Source: Phascolarctobacterium sp.
GTDB taxonomy: Bacteria; Bacillota; Negativicutes; Acidaminococcales; Acidaminococcaceae
Direction: 5' to 3'
NCBI GenBank assembly: GCA_030540395.1
Contig: JAUNWI010000002.1
Coordinates: 62,001-126,000 of the forward strand
DNA: 64,000 bases
Positions 54,036 to 62,473 of this stretch are shown here, piece after piece (the first letter of the stretch is position 1; every line of letters starts with the position of its first letter). The position numbers were made by a program, and so were the translations under genes. The notes below the pieces were generated by a model. That model was not told the origin of the DNA and searched no databases. It saw only the letters and a list, made by a program, of their open reading frames with translations.

Positions 54036-54036
54036 G

Positions 54037-54074
54037 GCTAAAATTCCTATTCGCTCCATAATATTCATTATTAC
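54037..54074. repeat. MITE-like element, truncated right end (copy C)
   Basis: GCTAAAATTCCTA followed by a TTCGCT... stretch ending in ATTATTAC matches the right end of copy B (55035-55080) with small gaps. It begins two bases after the glmS stop. Confidence 0.5.
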
Positions 54075-54160
54075 TGCATTTTACTAAAAATAAACCGCTT
54101 CAATTTTAGGATTGGAGCGGTTTTTTGTGTTATAATGTTATTATAGCGAGGTGTGACTTG

Positions 54161-54886
54161 ATGCAGGATTTTACCTTTGAAGGGCCCTTGGGGCCGATAG
54201 AGTGTTTAGTTGAGCCTAATTGGGGCACGCGTAATGCGGTGCTGGTGATGGCTCACGGCTTTCGCGGCAGCCGCGAAAGCGGCGGCAGAGCTGCGGGGAT
54301 TGCTTATCAATGCGCGGCCCACTCAAGTGTGGTGCGTTTCAATTTTACAGGCACGCGGATTTTGTCTTTGCAGGTGGCGGAGCTGCGCGCCGTCATTGCA
54401 GCAGTGCGGGAGCGTCAGCCCGGGTGCGAGGTGTATTTATTAGGGCGTAGCTTGGGCGGAGCGGCATCCATTGTGACTGCTAGCCAAGAGCCGGAGCTGA
54501 AGCGTTTGATTTTGTGGGCGACGCCCAATAATTTGCGCGAGACCTTCCGCCATGTGATGACGGATGAGTATTATAAGCGCTTGGACGCGGGCGAAACGCT
54601 GGAGTTTGATGATGAGCGTGGGCATTGTGTGTTGACGCCGGATTTTTTGACGGATTTTGACAAGTATGATTTGGCGGGGATTTTGCGAAGCTGGCGTGGA
54701 TGCCCGGTGCTGCTTTTGCACTGCAAGGGGGATGACACTGTTTTGGTGGAGCAGGCCTTGCGGAATAAGGAGTTGTTAGGCGAGAAGGCGCAGCTGCGGT
54801 TGTGGGATGGGGGAGACCATTCCTTTACGGAGTATAGTGAAGAGGCCGGGGCTGTGATAGCGGATTGGATTGCTACACAGGATTGA
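54161..54886 (+). CDS. Alpha/beta hydrolase
   Basis: 241 residues, alpha/beta-hydrolase fold. HGFRGSRESGGRAAG forms the oxyanion-hole region, nucleophile Ser in GRSLGGAAS (~residue 106), and the C-terminal His in DGGDHSF. No signal peptide. Substrate unknown; it resembles serine aminopeptidase/YjfP-like esterase proteins. ATG 54161 has GAGGTG upstream and an extended -10 (TATAAT at 54131) before it. An upstream in-frame ATG would lie in the promoter. Confidence 0.85.
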   Translation: MQDFTFEGPLGPIECLVEPNWGTRNAVLVMAHGFRGSRESGGRAAGIAYQCAAHSSVVRFNFTGTRILSLQVAELRAVIAAVRERQPGCEVYLLGRSLGGAASIVTASQEPELKRLILWATPNNLRETFRHVMTDEYYKRLDAGETLEFDDERGHCVLTPDFLTDFDKYDLAGILRSWRGCPVLLLHCKGDDTVLVEQALRNKELLGEKAQLRLWDGGDHSFTEYSEEAGAVIADWIATQD

Positions 54887-54901
54887 GTTATAAGCAAAAG
54901 T

Positions 54902-55081
54902 GTAATAATAGTATTGCTCCGTTCGCAAGGAATTTCTTAACGCTCATTTCGTGGGGTGCAATCACGAAGCTGCGGTGTCCGATCTGTTCGAGGTGGGATG
55001 TTGGTTTTCGAAACCTTGCTTCTATTGTACCAGCCACTCATGAGCTAAAATTCCTAGCTCGCTTCACAATACTATTATTAC
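54902..55081. repeat. MITE-like inverted-repeat element, copy B
   Basis: About 180 bases, non-coding. The termini are inverted repeats: GTAATAATAGTATTG (15 of 15 bases matched by the other end) plus AAGGAATTT further in. Internal blocks TTCTTAACGC, ATTTCGTGGGGT, TTTTCGAA and ATTGTACC...GCCACTCA occur in copy A at 4.2 kb in the same order. Confidence 0.72.
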
Positions 55082-55123
55082 GACTTTGGGAGTACAATTT
55101 AGTTTTTTGGAGGAAATTTAGGT

Positions 55124-55681
55124 ATGAAAAAAATAATTATATTATGTATGTTGCTGCTGTGCATGGTGGGATTGACTGCCTGCGGGCAGGAGAAGGAAGC
55201 GCCGGTGAAGGCGGAGCCGGCCACTGCGGTTTTTCAGACGAATATGGGCGATTTTGAGGTGAAGCTGGCGACGGATTATGCGCCGAAGACCAGCGAGAAT
55301 TTTATCAAGCTGGCAAAGCAGGGTTATTATGATGGCTTGACCTTCCATCGCGTGATTGATAATTTTATGATTCAGGGTGGGTGCCCCAAGGGCGACGGCA
55401 CCGGTGGTCCTGGCTACAAGATTAAGGATGAGTTTTCTAGCAAGCTTTTGCATGATGGCCCGGGCGTAATTTCTATGGCTAATGCAGGTCCTAATACTGG
55501 TGGTAGCCAATTCTTTATTACCTTGCGCGAATGCAGCTGGCTGAACGGTAAGCATGCTGTGTTTGGCAAGGTAACTAAGGGCATGGAAGTGGTTTATAAA
55601 ATTGGCAAGGTGAAGACGGGACCCATGGATAAGCCTGTGAAGCCTGTTGTGATTAAGAAAATAACCATTGAAAAGAGATAA
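55124..55681 (+). CDS. Cyclophilin-type peptidyl-prolyl isomerase, lipoprotein
   Basis: 185 residues. Lipoprotein signal peptide with lipobox LTAC (Cys ~20), then a cyclophilin domain: [46 protein letters not shown] and [13 protein letters not shown], with the catalytic Arg of FHRV. It is predicted to be anchored in the envelope facing the periplasm and to assist folding. AGGAGGAAATTTAGGT-type ribosome-binding region. Monocistronic. Confidence 0.95.
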   Translation: MKKIIILCMLLLCMVGLTACGQEKEAPVKAEPATAVFQTNMGDFEVKLATDYAPKTSENFIKLAKQGYYDGLTFHRVIDNFMIQGGCPKGDGTGGPGYKIKDEFSSKLLHDGPGVISMANAGPNTGGSQFFITLRECSWLNGKHAVFGKVTKGMEVVYKIGKVKTGPMDKPVKPVVIKKITIEKR

Positions 55682-55687
55682 GCTGGC

Positions 55688-55738
55688 GAGGGAACCCCTC
55701 AGTCGCCTAAGGCGACAGCTCCCCTTTGAAGGGGAGCC
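55688..55738. repeat. REP-like double-hairpin element
   Basis: Two adjoining inverted repeats, GTCGCC TAA GGCGAC (55706-55720) and CTCCCCTT TGA AGGGGAG (55723-55738), between the isomerase and phoH. The layout is that of small intergenic palindromic repeats found in many copies in some Firmicutes genomes; only one copy lies in this window. Confidence 0.5.
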
Positions 55739-55779
55739 TACTTGTTATCGAAAGAAATGCTTTTTTAGGAGGAACAAAT

Positions 55780-56751
55780 TTGGCTACTAACGTTGAATTA
55801 CAGACGTTTGACCAACAGGAAATGGTGGGCATTTGCGGACGCAATGACGAGTTTTTGCGGATTGTGCGCAGTGCCTTTGATTGCACTATTGTGGCCCGTG
55901 GCAACAGCATCACTGTGAGCGGGCCTGAGGAGCAGTGCCAGCAGCTGCAGCTGCTCTTGCAGGAGCTGCTGTTTTTGTATCGCCAGGGCCTGCCCCTGAC
56001 CACCCATGATGTGCGCTATAGCATTTTTATGGTGAAGGAGGGCAAGCTGGAAAGTTTGCACCGGATGTATGCGGATACGATTATTGTGAATAATCGTGGG
56101 CGACAGGTGAAGGCCAAGACTTTGGGTCAATGGCAATACGTGGAGACCATTCGCAAGAACTATATTACCTTGGGTATTGGTCCTGCGGGCACGGGTAAAA
56201 CCTATTTGGCGGTGGCGCTGGCTGTGGCGGCGTTGAAGAAAAAAGAAGTGGAGCGCATCATCCTCACCCGACCGGCAGTGGAGGCGGGGGAGAAGCTGGG
56301 CTTTTTGCCGGGCGATATGCAGGACAAGGTGGACCCCTATTTGCGTCCATTGTACGATGGCTTGTACGATATGCTGGGGGCGGAAACCTTCCAAAAGTAT
56401 ATTACCAAGGGGACCATCGAGGTGGCGCCCTTGGCGTATATGCGCGGCCGCACGCTGAACGACGCCTTTATTATTCTTGATGAGGCGCAAAACACGACGC
56501 CGGAGCAGATGAAGATGTTTTTGACGCGCTTTGGCTTTGGGAGCAAGATGGTGATTACTGGCGACATTACGCAAATCGATTTGCCGGGCGGCAAGGCCAG
56601 CGGCCTGAAGGATGCGGCAAAGATTTTAAGTAATGTGCCGGGAATTGGTGTGATTAAGTTTAGTCAGCATGATGTGGTGCGCCACGAAATAGTGGGCAGC
56701 ATTATTAAAGCTTACGAAGCGTTTGAAAAAGGAAAATATCATGATAATTAA
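55780..56751 (+). CDS. phoH: PhoH-like ATPase
   Basis: 323 residues. A KH-like N-terminal segment, then the Walker A GPAGTGKTY near 152, DEAQNTTPEQMKM (Walker B) near 245 and ITGDITQIDLP. The start is TTG 55780: AGGAGG lies seven bases before it, whereas the earlier in-frame ATG at 55726 overlaps the REP-like element and has no such site. Followed by ybeY (11-base overlap), cdd, era: a conserved rRNA-maturation cluster. Confidence 0.95.
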   Translation: MATNVELQTFDQQEMVGICGRNDEFLRIVRSAFDCTIVARGNSITVSGPEEQCQQLQLLLQELLFLYRQGLPLTTHDVRYSIFMVKEGKLESLHRMYADTIIVNNRGRQVKAKTLGQWQYVETIRKNYITLGIGPAGTGKTYLAVALAVAALKKKEVERIILTRPAVEAGEKLGFLPGDMQDKVDPYLRPLYDGLYDMLGAETFQKYITKGTIEVAPLAYMRGRTLNDAFIILDEAQNTTPEQMKMFLTRFGFGSKMVITGDITQIDLPGGKASGLKDAAKILSNVPGIGVIKFSQHDVVRHEIVGSIIKAYEAFEKGKYHDN

Positions 56752-57247
56752 TCTCGAAAATGACCAAACTAAAATAGAACTGGCGGACTCCATTCTCGCA
56801 CGCCTGCAGCAGGGGCTGCAGGCGGTGGCGCAGCTCAACGAGCTAGAGGAGGACGCCGAGGTGGATGTGACCATCGTGGATGACGAAGAAATCCACGCCC
56901 TGAATCGGGACTATCGCGGCATGGACAAGCCCACGGACGTGCTGAGCTTTGCCTTAGACGAGGAGGCCGAGGACAGCGACGAGCCGGAGCTGATTGGCGG
57001 ACCGGAGGAGCACCTTTACGGCGACATCATCATCTCCGCCGAGACAGCTCTGCGTCAGGCCGAGGAATATGGGCATGGTCTGGAGCGGGAAATGACTTAT
57101 CTTGCTGTCCATGGCATGTTCCACCTTTTGGGCTATGACCATATGACCGAGGAGGACAAGGCCGAAATGCGGGCTAAGGAAGAGGAGGCTTTGCGAGCCA
57201 TTAATTTGTCCGAAGAATATTTTGACCATCCCACAGGTGAACACTAA
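56741..57247 (+). CDS. ybeY: Endoribonuclease YbeY
   Basis: 168 residues. The metal site is HGMFHLLGYDH (three His); RGMDKPTDVLSF is the second family signature. It acts in 16S rRNA 3'-end maturation and ribosome quality control. ATG 56741 lies within phoH (11-base overlap), after AAAGGAA; an earlier TTG in frame is less well placed. Confidence 0.97.
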   Translation: MIINLENDQTKIELADSILARLQQGLQAVAQLNELEEDAEVDVTIVDDEEIHALNRDYRGMDKPTDVLSFALDEEAEDSDEPELIGGPEEHLYGDIIISAETALRQAEEYGHGLEREMTYLAVHGMFHLLGYDHMTEEDKAEMRAKEEEALRAINLSEEYFDHPTGEH

Positions 57248-57259
57248 GGAGGTGCGCTC

Positions 57260-57667
57260 ATGCATGATACTCATTTAGCAGCGTTGTCGCCGGATTTGCA
57301 AATGCTCTATGCGGCAGCGGTGGTTGCAAGACAAAAATCCTATTCCCCCTACTCTCATTTTGCAGTGGGGGCGGCAGTGCGTACTGCAGAGGGCAGAATT
57401 TATGGCGGCTGTAACGTGGAAAATGCTTCCTATGGCCTGTGCTGCTGTGGCGAGCGCAATGCTATTTTTGCGGCTGTGTGTGCCGGTGAGCGCAATTTGG
57501 AGGCCATCTGTGTGGTGGCGGATACGGAAAAGCCCGTTTCTCCCTGCGGTGCCTGCCGTCAGGTGATGAGCGAGTTTAAAATAAAGACGATTTTATTGGG
57601 CAATATGGCTGGTGCAATTAAGATTTGTACGTTGGAGGAGCTATTGCCCTATGGCTTTGATTTATAA
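57260..57667 (+). CDS. cdd: Cytidine deaminase
   Basis: 135 residues. Zinc site motifs: CGERNAIF (the usual CAER reads CGER) with the catalytic Glu, and PCGACRQVM. NVENASYGL is the substrate region. It deaminates cytidine/deoxycytidine for pyrimidine salvage. AAGGAGGTG site. Between ybeY and era, its usual place in Firmicutes. Confidence 0.97.
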   Translation: MHDTHLAALSPDLQMLYAAAVVARQKSYSPYSHFAVGAAVRTAEGRIYGGCNVENASYGLCCCGERNAIFAAVCAGERNLEAICVVADTEKPVSPCGACRQVMSEFKIKTILLGNMAGAIKICTLEELLPYGFDL

Positions 57668-57683
57668 AATTTAGGAGAAGAAT

Positions 57684-58586
57684 ATGAAGCAAGAACCAAA
57701 GCATTACGCAGGCTTTGTAGCTATGGTGGGGCGCCCCAACGTGGGCAAATCCACCCTGACCAATAGCCTGATTGGCGAAAAAATCGCTATTATGAGCGAC
57801 CGACCCCAAACCACCCGCAACCGCATTATGTGCATCATGAATACCGATAATGCACAGATTATGTTCCTGGATACGCCGGGTATTCATAAGCCCCAGCATA
57901 AGCTGGGTGAGTACATGGTGCGCACTGCCGAGGGCACGCTGCAGGAGGTGGATGTCATCCTCTTTATTGTGGATGTTACCGAAAAGCGCGGCGCCGGCGA
58001 GGAATATATTCTGGAGCTATTGCGCAAGGTGAAAACTCCGGTGATTTTGGTGTGCAATAAAATTGACAAGCTGCAGGACAAGTCCAAGCTGTTCAAAATC
58101 ATGGAGGATTATAGCAAGCAGTATAATTTTGCGGCAATCGTGCCTGTTTCTGCGCTCACTGACGGGGAGTTTCCGGGATTGGTGCAGGAAATTACCAAGC
58201 ATCTGCCGGAGGGCCCTGCCTATTATCCTGATGATATGATTACGGACCAGCCAGAGCGGGTGATTGCTGCCGAGATGATTCGTGAAAAGGTTTTGCGCCT
58301 GACTCGGGACGAGGTGCCCCACGCTATCGCTGTAGAGGTGGAGGAGTTCAAGGAGCGTGACGACGAAACCATTTATATTCGCGCCACAATCTTTGTAGAG
58401 CGCGATTCCCAAAAGGGTATTATCATCGGTGCGAAGGGCAGCTTGCTGAAAAAGATTGGTCAGCAGGCCCGTGCCGATTTAGAAAAGCTTTTATATTGCA
58501 AGGTTTATTTAGATTTGTGGGTTAAGGTTAAAGCTGACTGGCGCAATCAAGATAAATCTCTGCGGCAGTTTGGATATAAGGAGTGA
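57684..58586 (+). CDS. era: GTPase Era
   Basis: 300 residues. G motifs GRPNVGKST, DTPGIHKP, NKIDKL, SALT; C-terminal KH domain with IIGAKGSLLKKIGQQARADLEKLL. It binds 16S rRNA and acts in 30S assembly and cell-cycle control. AGGAG precedes the ATG. Confidence 0.98.
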   Translation: MKQEPKHYAGFVAMVGRPNVGKSTLTNSLIGEKIAIMSDRPQTTRNRIMCIMNTDNAQIMFLDTPGIHKPQHKLGEYMVRTAEGTLQEVDVILFIVDVTEKRGAGEEYILELLRKVKTPVILVCNKIDKLQDKSKLFKIMEDYSKQYNFAAIVPVSALTDGEFPGLVQEITKHLPEGPAYYPDDMITDQPERVIAAEMIREKVLRLTRDEVPHAIAVEVEEFKERDDETIYIRATIFVERDSQKGIIIGAKGSLLKKIGQQARADLEKLLYCKVYLDLWVKVKADWRNQDKSLRQFGYKE

Positions 58587-58592
58587 TGACCT

Positions 58593-59912
58593 ATTAACGC
58601 GGATCCTTCCTTTAGTAGTATTTTACAGCTGCTTTTAATATTACTGATGGTTTTCTTGAACGGTTTCTTTGTGGTGGCTGAATATGGCTTGGTGCGTTCG
58701 CGTAAGTCTAAGCTGGAGGAGTTGGCTGAAGGCGGCGACAGCAGTGCCAGTCTGGCCTTGAAGGTGCTTGCCAAGCAGGAAACCTATGTAAGTGCGGTGC
58801 AGCTGGGTATCACAGCCTCCACCGTGCTGCTGGGCATTTTGGGTGGCCGCTTTTTTGCGGAGCTGCTCCATGCCCATGCTGCCTTGGACATTATTTTGTC
58901 CTGGGCCTTGAGTATTGTGCTTGTAATTTTGCTCCATGTGGTGTGGGGTGAGCTGGTGCCCCGTGCCATGGCAGAAAGCAATGTGGAGCGAGCTGCTATG
59001 AGCACTGTTTATCCTGTGATATTTTTTCATTATCTGTTTTATCCCGTGGTGCTGATTTCCAGCAAGGCGTCTCTTGCTATGCAAAATCTGCTGCATATTT
59101 CTAAGCCAGTGGAGGATATTGCCCGCAGTGAGGATGAGCTGCGCCGCATTGTCAGCGCCAGTGAGCAGGAGGGCGAAATCGACCACATTGAAAGCAGCAT
59201 GATTGATAATGTGTTTGACTTTGCAGACAGGGTGGCCCGTGAGGTTATGGTGCCACGGCAGGATATGGTGTGTCTATTTACAGATGATAGCTTGGCTGAA
59301 AATCTGGCTACGGTGCGTGGTAGCCGTCACACCCGTTATCCCCTGTGCGATGAGGATAAAGACCATGTAATCGGTACCATTCATGTGCGGGATCTGCTGG
59401 CCATTCGCGGCGGGGTGCAGGACTATGATTTACGCCGCCTGATGCGTCCACTGGTGGTTATTCCCGAGGCCATGCCCATTTCTAAGGCTTTGCCCCTGAT
59501 GCAGCAGCGCCATGTGCAAATGGTGCTGGTGGCTGATGAATACGGTGGCACAGCGGGCCTGATTACTATGGAGGATTTGGTTGAGGAAATCGTGGGCGAA
59601 ATTCAGGACGAGCACGAGGCTCAGGAGCCGGATGACGTGGTGGCCTTGGAAAATGGTGCTTATGAATTTGACGGCATGGTTTTGCTGGACGAAATTACGG
59701 AAATTTTGGGCATTGAATTTGAAGAGCCTGAAGAGGACACCATTGGTGGCTATGTGTTTGGCCTTTTGGGTCGCAAGCCTGAGGTTGGTGACCCGGTGGT
59801 GCTGGGTGATTATTGCTTTAAGGTGTTGGAGGTTGAGGGCTTTAGAGTGCTGCGCTTAAGTGCTGTACCCTTAAAGAGCAAGCTGCAGCCGAAGGAAGAA
59901 GCTCATGAGTGA
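58593..59912 (+). CDS. Hemolysin/CorC-family membrane protein with CBS domains, probable ATT start
   Basis: 439 residues if translated from ATT 58593. CNNM/DUF21 membrane domain (four helices, ~5-180), a CBS pair (~205-330; VPRQDMVCLFTDDSLAE, VADEYGGTAGLITMEDL), and a C-terminal CorC_HlyC domain (~345-425). The family's N-terminus, of the form SxxLQLLLILLLxxLNGFFVxAEY, is found only upstream of the first ATG (58647), and the only start-like codon properly placed behind AAGGAG (58578-58583) is ATT 58593. Era's stop is six bases earlier. Proposed role: divalent cation transport. Confidence 0.9.
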   Translation: MNADPSFSSILQLLLILLMVFLNGFFVVAEYGLVRSRKSKLEELAEGGDSSASLALKVLAKQETYVSAVQLGITASTVLLGILGGRFFAELLHAHAALDIILSWALSIVLVILLHVVWGELVPRAMAESNVERAAMSTVYPVIFFHYLFYPVVLISSKASLAMQNLLHISKPVEDIARSEDELRRIVSASEQEGEIDHIESSMIDNVFDFADRVAREVMVPRQDMVCLFTDDSLAENLATVRGSRHTRYPLCDEDKDHVIGTIHVRDLLAIRGGVQDYDLRRLMRPLVVIPEAMPISKALPLMQQRHVQMVLVADEYGGTAGLITMEDLVEEIVGEIQDEHEAQEPDDVVALENGAYEFDGMVLLDEITEILGIEFEEPEEDTIGGYVFGLLGRKPEVGDPVVLGDYCFKVLEVEGFRVLRLSAVPLKSKLQPKEEAHE

Positions 59913-60666
59913 AAACGAAAGAGAGCATTTGCAGGACGAAGCGCTGGTGCTCCATGTGAAGAATTACCAGACGGCGGATAAATATGTGGTGTGCTTTACG
60001 AAAAACCACGGCAAGCTGCGCTTTATCGCCTATGGTGCCCGTTATGTGAAGAACGTGCAGGGGCGGCTGCTGCAGCCCTTTGCCTGCCTCAATATCGAGG
60101 TGCAGCAGGGGCAGAAGGTGGACAAGCTGCGTAGCTGCGAGTTAGTCCGTCTGCCCAAGAGTCTTGATATGCAGCAGATGGCCTACGGCGCCGTGGCGGC
60201 GGAGCTGACCGCGGTCCTCACCGAGGACCGCGAGCCCGCAGGCGAGCTCTACGAGCTCCTCACCGCCACGCTGGACGCACTTACCAAGCGCAATCCGCGC
60301 TTGGTGGTGCTGTCCTTTGCTATTAAGCTTTTGGGGCTCACGGGCTTTGCGCCGGAAATGGCCCACTGCGTGGGCTGCGGCGCGCCCATCGCGCTGCCAG
60401 CTGCCGCCTGGTTCAGTCCGCTCGCGGGCGGGCTGCTGTGCAGCCAATGCCACGCAGCGTACACAGGCGAGGGCCTTGAGCCCTGCGGGCAGGGCACAAG
60501 GCAGCTGTGGCAGTGGCTGGCAGCGCTGGATTACGAAAGCCCCGCCGCTTTCAGCGTGCGGGGCGGGGACCTTATGGAGCTGGAGCGCATTCTGTATAAG
60601 TTTATCTTTTTCCAGACAGACAAGCCCTTAAATAGCCTGAACTTTTTAAGTCAGATGGGGCTATAA
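59905..60666 (+). CDS. recO: DNA repair protein RecO
   Basis: 253 residues. N-terminal OB fold (DEALVLHVKNYQTADKYVVCFTKNHGKL), a helical middle and a four-Cys zinc site CVGCG...LLCSQC. RecO loads RecA on SSB-coated DNA. Overlaps the CBS protein by eight bases; together with era it is a conserved Firmicutes string. Confidence 0.96.
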   Translation: MSENEREHLQDEALVLHVKNYQTADKYVVCFTKNHGKLRFIAYGARYVKNVQGRLLQPFACLNIEVQQGQKVDKLRSCELVRLPKSLDMQQMAYGAVAAELTAVLTEDREPAGELYELLTATLDALTKRNPRLVVLSFAIKLLGLTGFAPEMAHCVGCGAPIALPAAAWFSPLAGGLLCSQCHAAYTGEGLEPCGQGTRQLWQWLAALDYESPAAFSVRGGDLMELERILYKFIFFQTDKPLNSLNFLSQMGL

Positions 60667-60738
60667 AGATAGCTCACATAGCTTCCCTTCATAGGGCATG
60701 GCGTGAGCCTATCAATAAAGCGATAAAGGACGTTTTTT

Positions 60739-61383
60739 ATGATTACAAGAATAGCTCTCGCGCTGGCTGTGGCGGCGTTTTTAACGCCGCTGAGCCAGCG
60801 GCTCATGGCTTGGTGCCTGGAGCGCAATCGGGATAGCTTAGCTGAATACAATATGGAGCCGGGGCCCGTGTGCTCCAATATTGCCTTGGCGGCAGGTTTA
60901 TTTGTAGCCATGTTTTTGGGGCTGATCCTGCCTGCCAGCACTGTGGGCAAGGCCTTGAGCTGCTTTTTGCTGTGCTGGCTGTGGCTTTTGTGGCTCATCG
61001 ATTACCGCTTTCAGTTCATTTTTGATGACAGCCTGTTGCCCTTGGTAGTGGTGGGGCTGGCAGCCACGCCGTGGCTGCCCTTTAGCATTTGGCAGCGCCT
61101 GGCCGCTGGCGCAGGCGCCTTTGTGGTGCTGGCGGCCCTGGCCATTTTGGGTCGCGGCGCCTTGGGCGGCGGCGACGTCAAAATGATGGCCGCCCTGGGG
61201 CTGTGGTTCGGAGTGAACGGCATCATTACTACTGCTAGCGTGGGCTTTATCATCGGTGGCATTGCAGCCATCGTAATGCTGCTTTTTAAGGTGCATGGCC
61301 GCAAGGACTTTTTTGCCTTTGGCCCCTTTTTGATTATTGGCGCAGTGGTGGCCTGGCTTGGTCAGTTACTGCTGTGGAAATAG
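60739..61383 (+). CDS. Prepilin peptidase (A24 family, short form)
   Basis: 214 residues, about six to seven membrane helices. The catalytic pair of type IV prepilin peptidases is visible: Asp in LLWLIDYRFQF and GGGDVKMM (GxGD). The cysteine-bearing methylase domain of PilD is absent, so this is a TadV/peptidase-only type. It could process the Flp-type prepilin encoded at 39.6 kb. Confidence 0.9.
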   Translation: MITRIALALAVAAFLTPLSQRLMAWCLERNRDSLAEYNMEPGPVCSNIALAAGLFVAMFLGLILPASTVGKALSCFLLCWLWLLWLIDYRFQFIFDDSLLPLVVVGLAATPWLPFSIWQRLAAGAGAFVVLAALAILGRGALGGGDVKMMAALGLWFGVNGIITTASVGFIIGGIAAIVMLLFKVHGRKDFFAFGPFLIIGAVVAWLGQLLLWK

Positions 61384-61395
61384 GAGATGAAGTAG

Positions 61396-62298
61396 ATGAC
61401 TTATTGTTATGTATGTCCCCATCGCTGTGGCGTGGATAGACCGGAAAATATGGCGGATACCGAGGGCGAGCGTTATTTTGGCAGCTGTGGCTGTGGCATG
61501 CAGCCCATCGTAGCCCGGGCGGGCCTGCACATGTGGGAGGAGCCCTGCATTAGCGGTACCCGTGGCAGTGGCACCGTTTTTTTCAGCGGCTGCAATCTGC
61601 ACTGTGTTTTCTGCCAAAACTTTGATATTAGCTGCAAGGGCTTTGGTAAAGAGATTACCATCGAGCGTTTGCAGGAGATTTATCAGGAGCTTATCGCCAA
61701 GGGAGCCCATAACATCAATCTGGTAACTCCGACTCATTTTACCGAAGCTGTTCTCAAGAGCTTGGAGAAGCCTTTAAGTGTGCCTGTTGTGTATAATACA
61801 AGTGGCTTTGAAACCCAGGATACCCTGCGTCGTTTAAAGGGCAAGGTGCAGATTTATCTGCCGGATTTGAAGTACAGCGACGACATTGCCGCTATTAAAT
61901 ATAGCAATGCTCCTTATTATTTCCGCATTGCCACCGATGCTATTAAAGAAATGTATCGCCAGGTAGGGGATTACGAGCTGGATGAAAATGGTCTGCTCAA
62001 AAAGGGCGTGGTCATTCGCCACTTAATTCTTCCCGGCATGCTGGATAATTCCAAGCGTGTTATCGACTGGGTGGCTAACACCTTTAAGCCCGGTCAGGTG
62101 ATGTTCAGCCTGATGCATCAGTATGTACCCTGCGGTCGTGCGGCGGAGTTCCCGGAAATCAATCGCAAGGTTACCGATGAGGAATATGCCGAGGTGGAAG
62201 CGTACCTTATGGCCAGCACCATTGAGGATGGCTTTGTGCAGGAGGGCGATGCGGCCTGCGAAGATTTTATTCCTTGCTTTGATGGCACAGGGGTGTAA
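61396..62298 (+). CDS. Radical SAM protein (PflX-like)
   Basis: 300 residues. The 4Fe-4S radical SAM motif is CNLHCVFC (C-x3-C-x2-C) near residue 71; an N-terminal CYVCPHRCGVDR adds more Cys. NLVTPTHFTEAVL and YLPDLKYSDD are PflX-family signatures. It resembles pyruvate formate-lyase activase homologues; the target protein is unknown. 13 bases after the peptidase stop. Confidence 0.9.
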   Translation: MTYCYVCPHRCGVDRPENMADTEGERYFGSCGCGMQPIVARAGLHMWEEPCISGTRGSGTVFFSGCNLHCVFCQNFDISCKGFGKEITIERLQEIYQELIAKGAHNINLVTPTHFTEAVLKSLEKPLSVPVVYNTSGFETQDTLRRLKGKVQIYLPDLKYSDDIAAIKYSNAPYYFRIATDAIKEMYRQVGDYELDENGLLKKGVVIRHLILPGMLDNSKRVIDWVANTFKPGQVMFSLMHQYVPCGRAAEFPEINRKVTDEEYAEVEAYLMASTIEDGFVQEGDAACEDFIPCFDGTGV

Positions 62299-62342
62299 TG
62301 ATATTGACAAAAATTGCGTAAGCTTTTATAATTTTAGTAGTA

Positions 62343-62450
62343 GGTCATATAACTGACGGAAGTGGGTCACCACAGGGGAGTATGACCGGTGAAGCCGACC
62401 GTCTGGGCATGTAGATGCATCAGTGTGTCGGTTTTTCTTTTTGTACCGAC
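62343..62450 (+). ncRNA. ZTP (pfl) riboswitch with terminator/antiterminator
   Basis: The leader before AICAR transformylase has the pfl-motif features: GTGGGTCACCAC, GGGGAGTATGACC and the conserved CCGTCTGGGCA (62399-62409). The expression platform is readable: GCCGAC (62394-62399) can pair with GTCGGT (62427-62432) followed by T5CT5, a terminator, while GTCGGT can instead pair with ACCGAC (62445-62450). ZTP/ZMP, which rises when 10-formyl-THF is low, should stop terminator formation and raise transformylase expression. Confidence 0.9.
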
Positions 62451-62473
62451 CATGTTATTTTAAGGGAGGAAAA

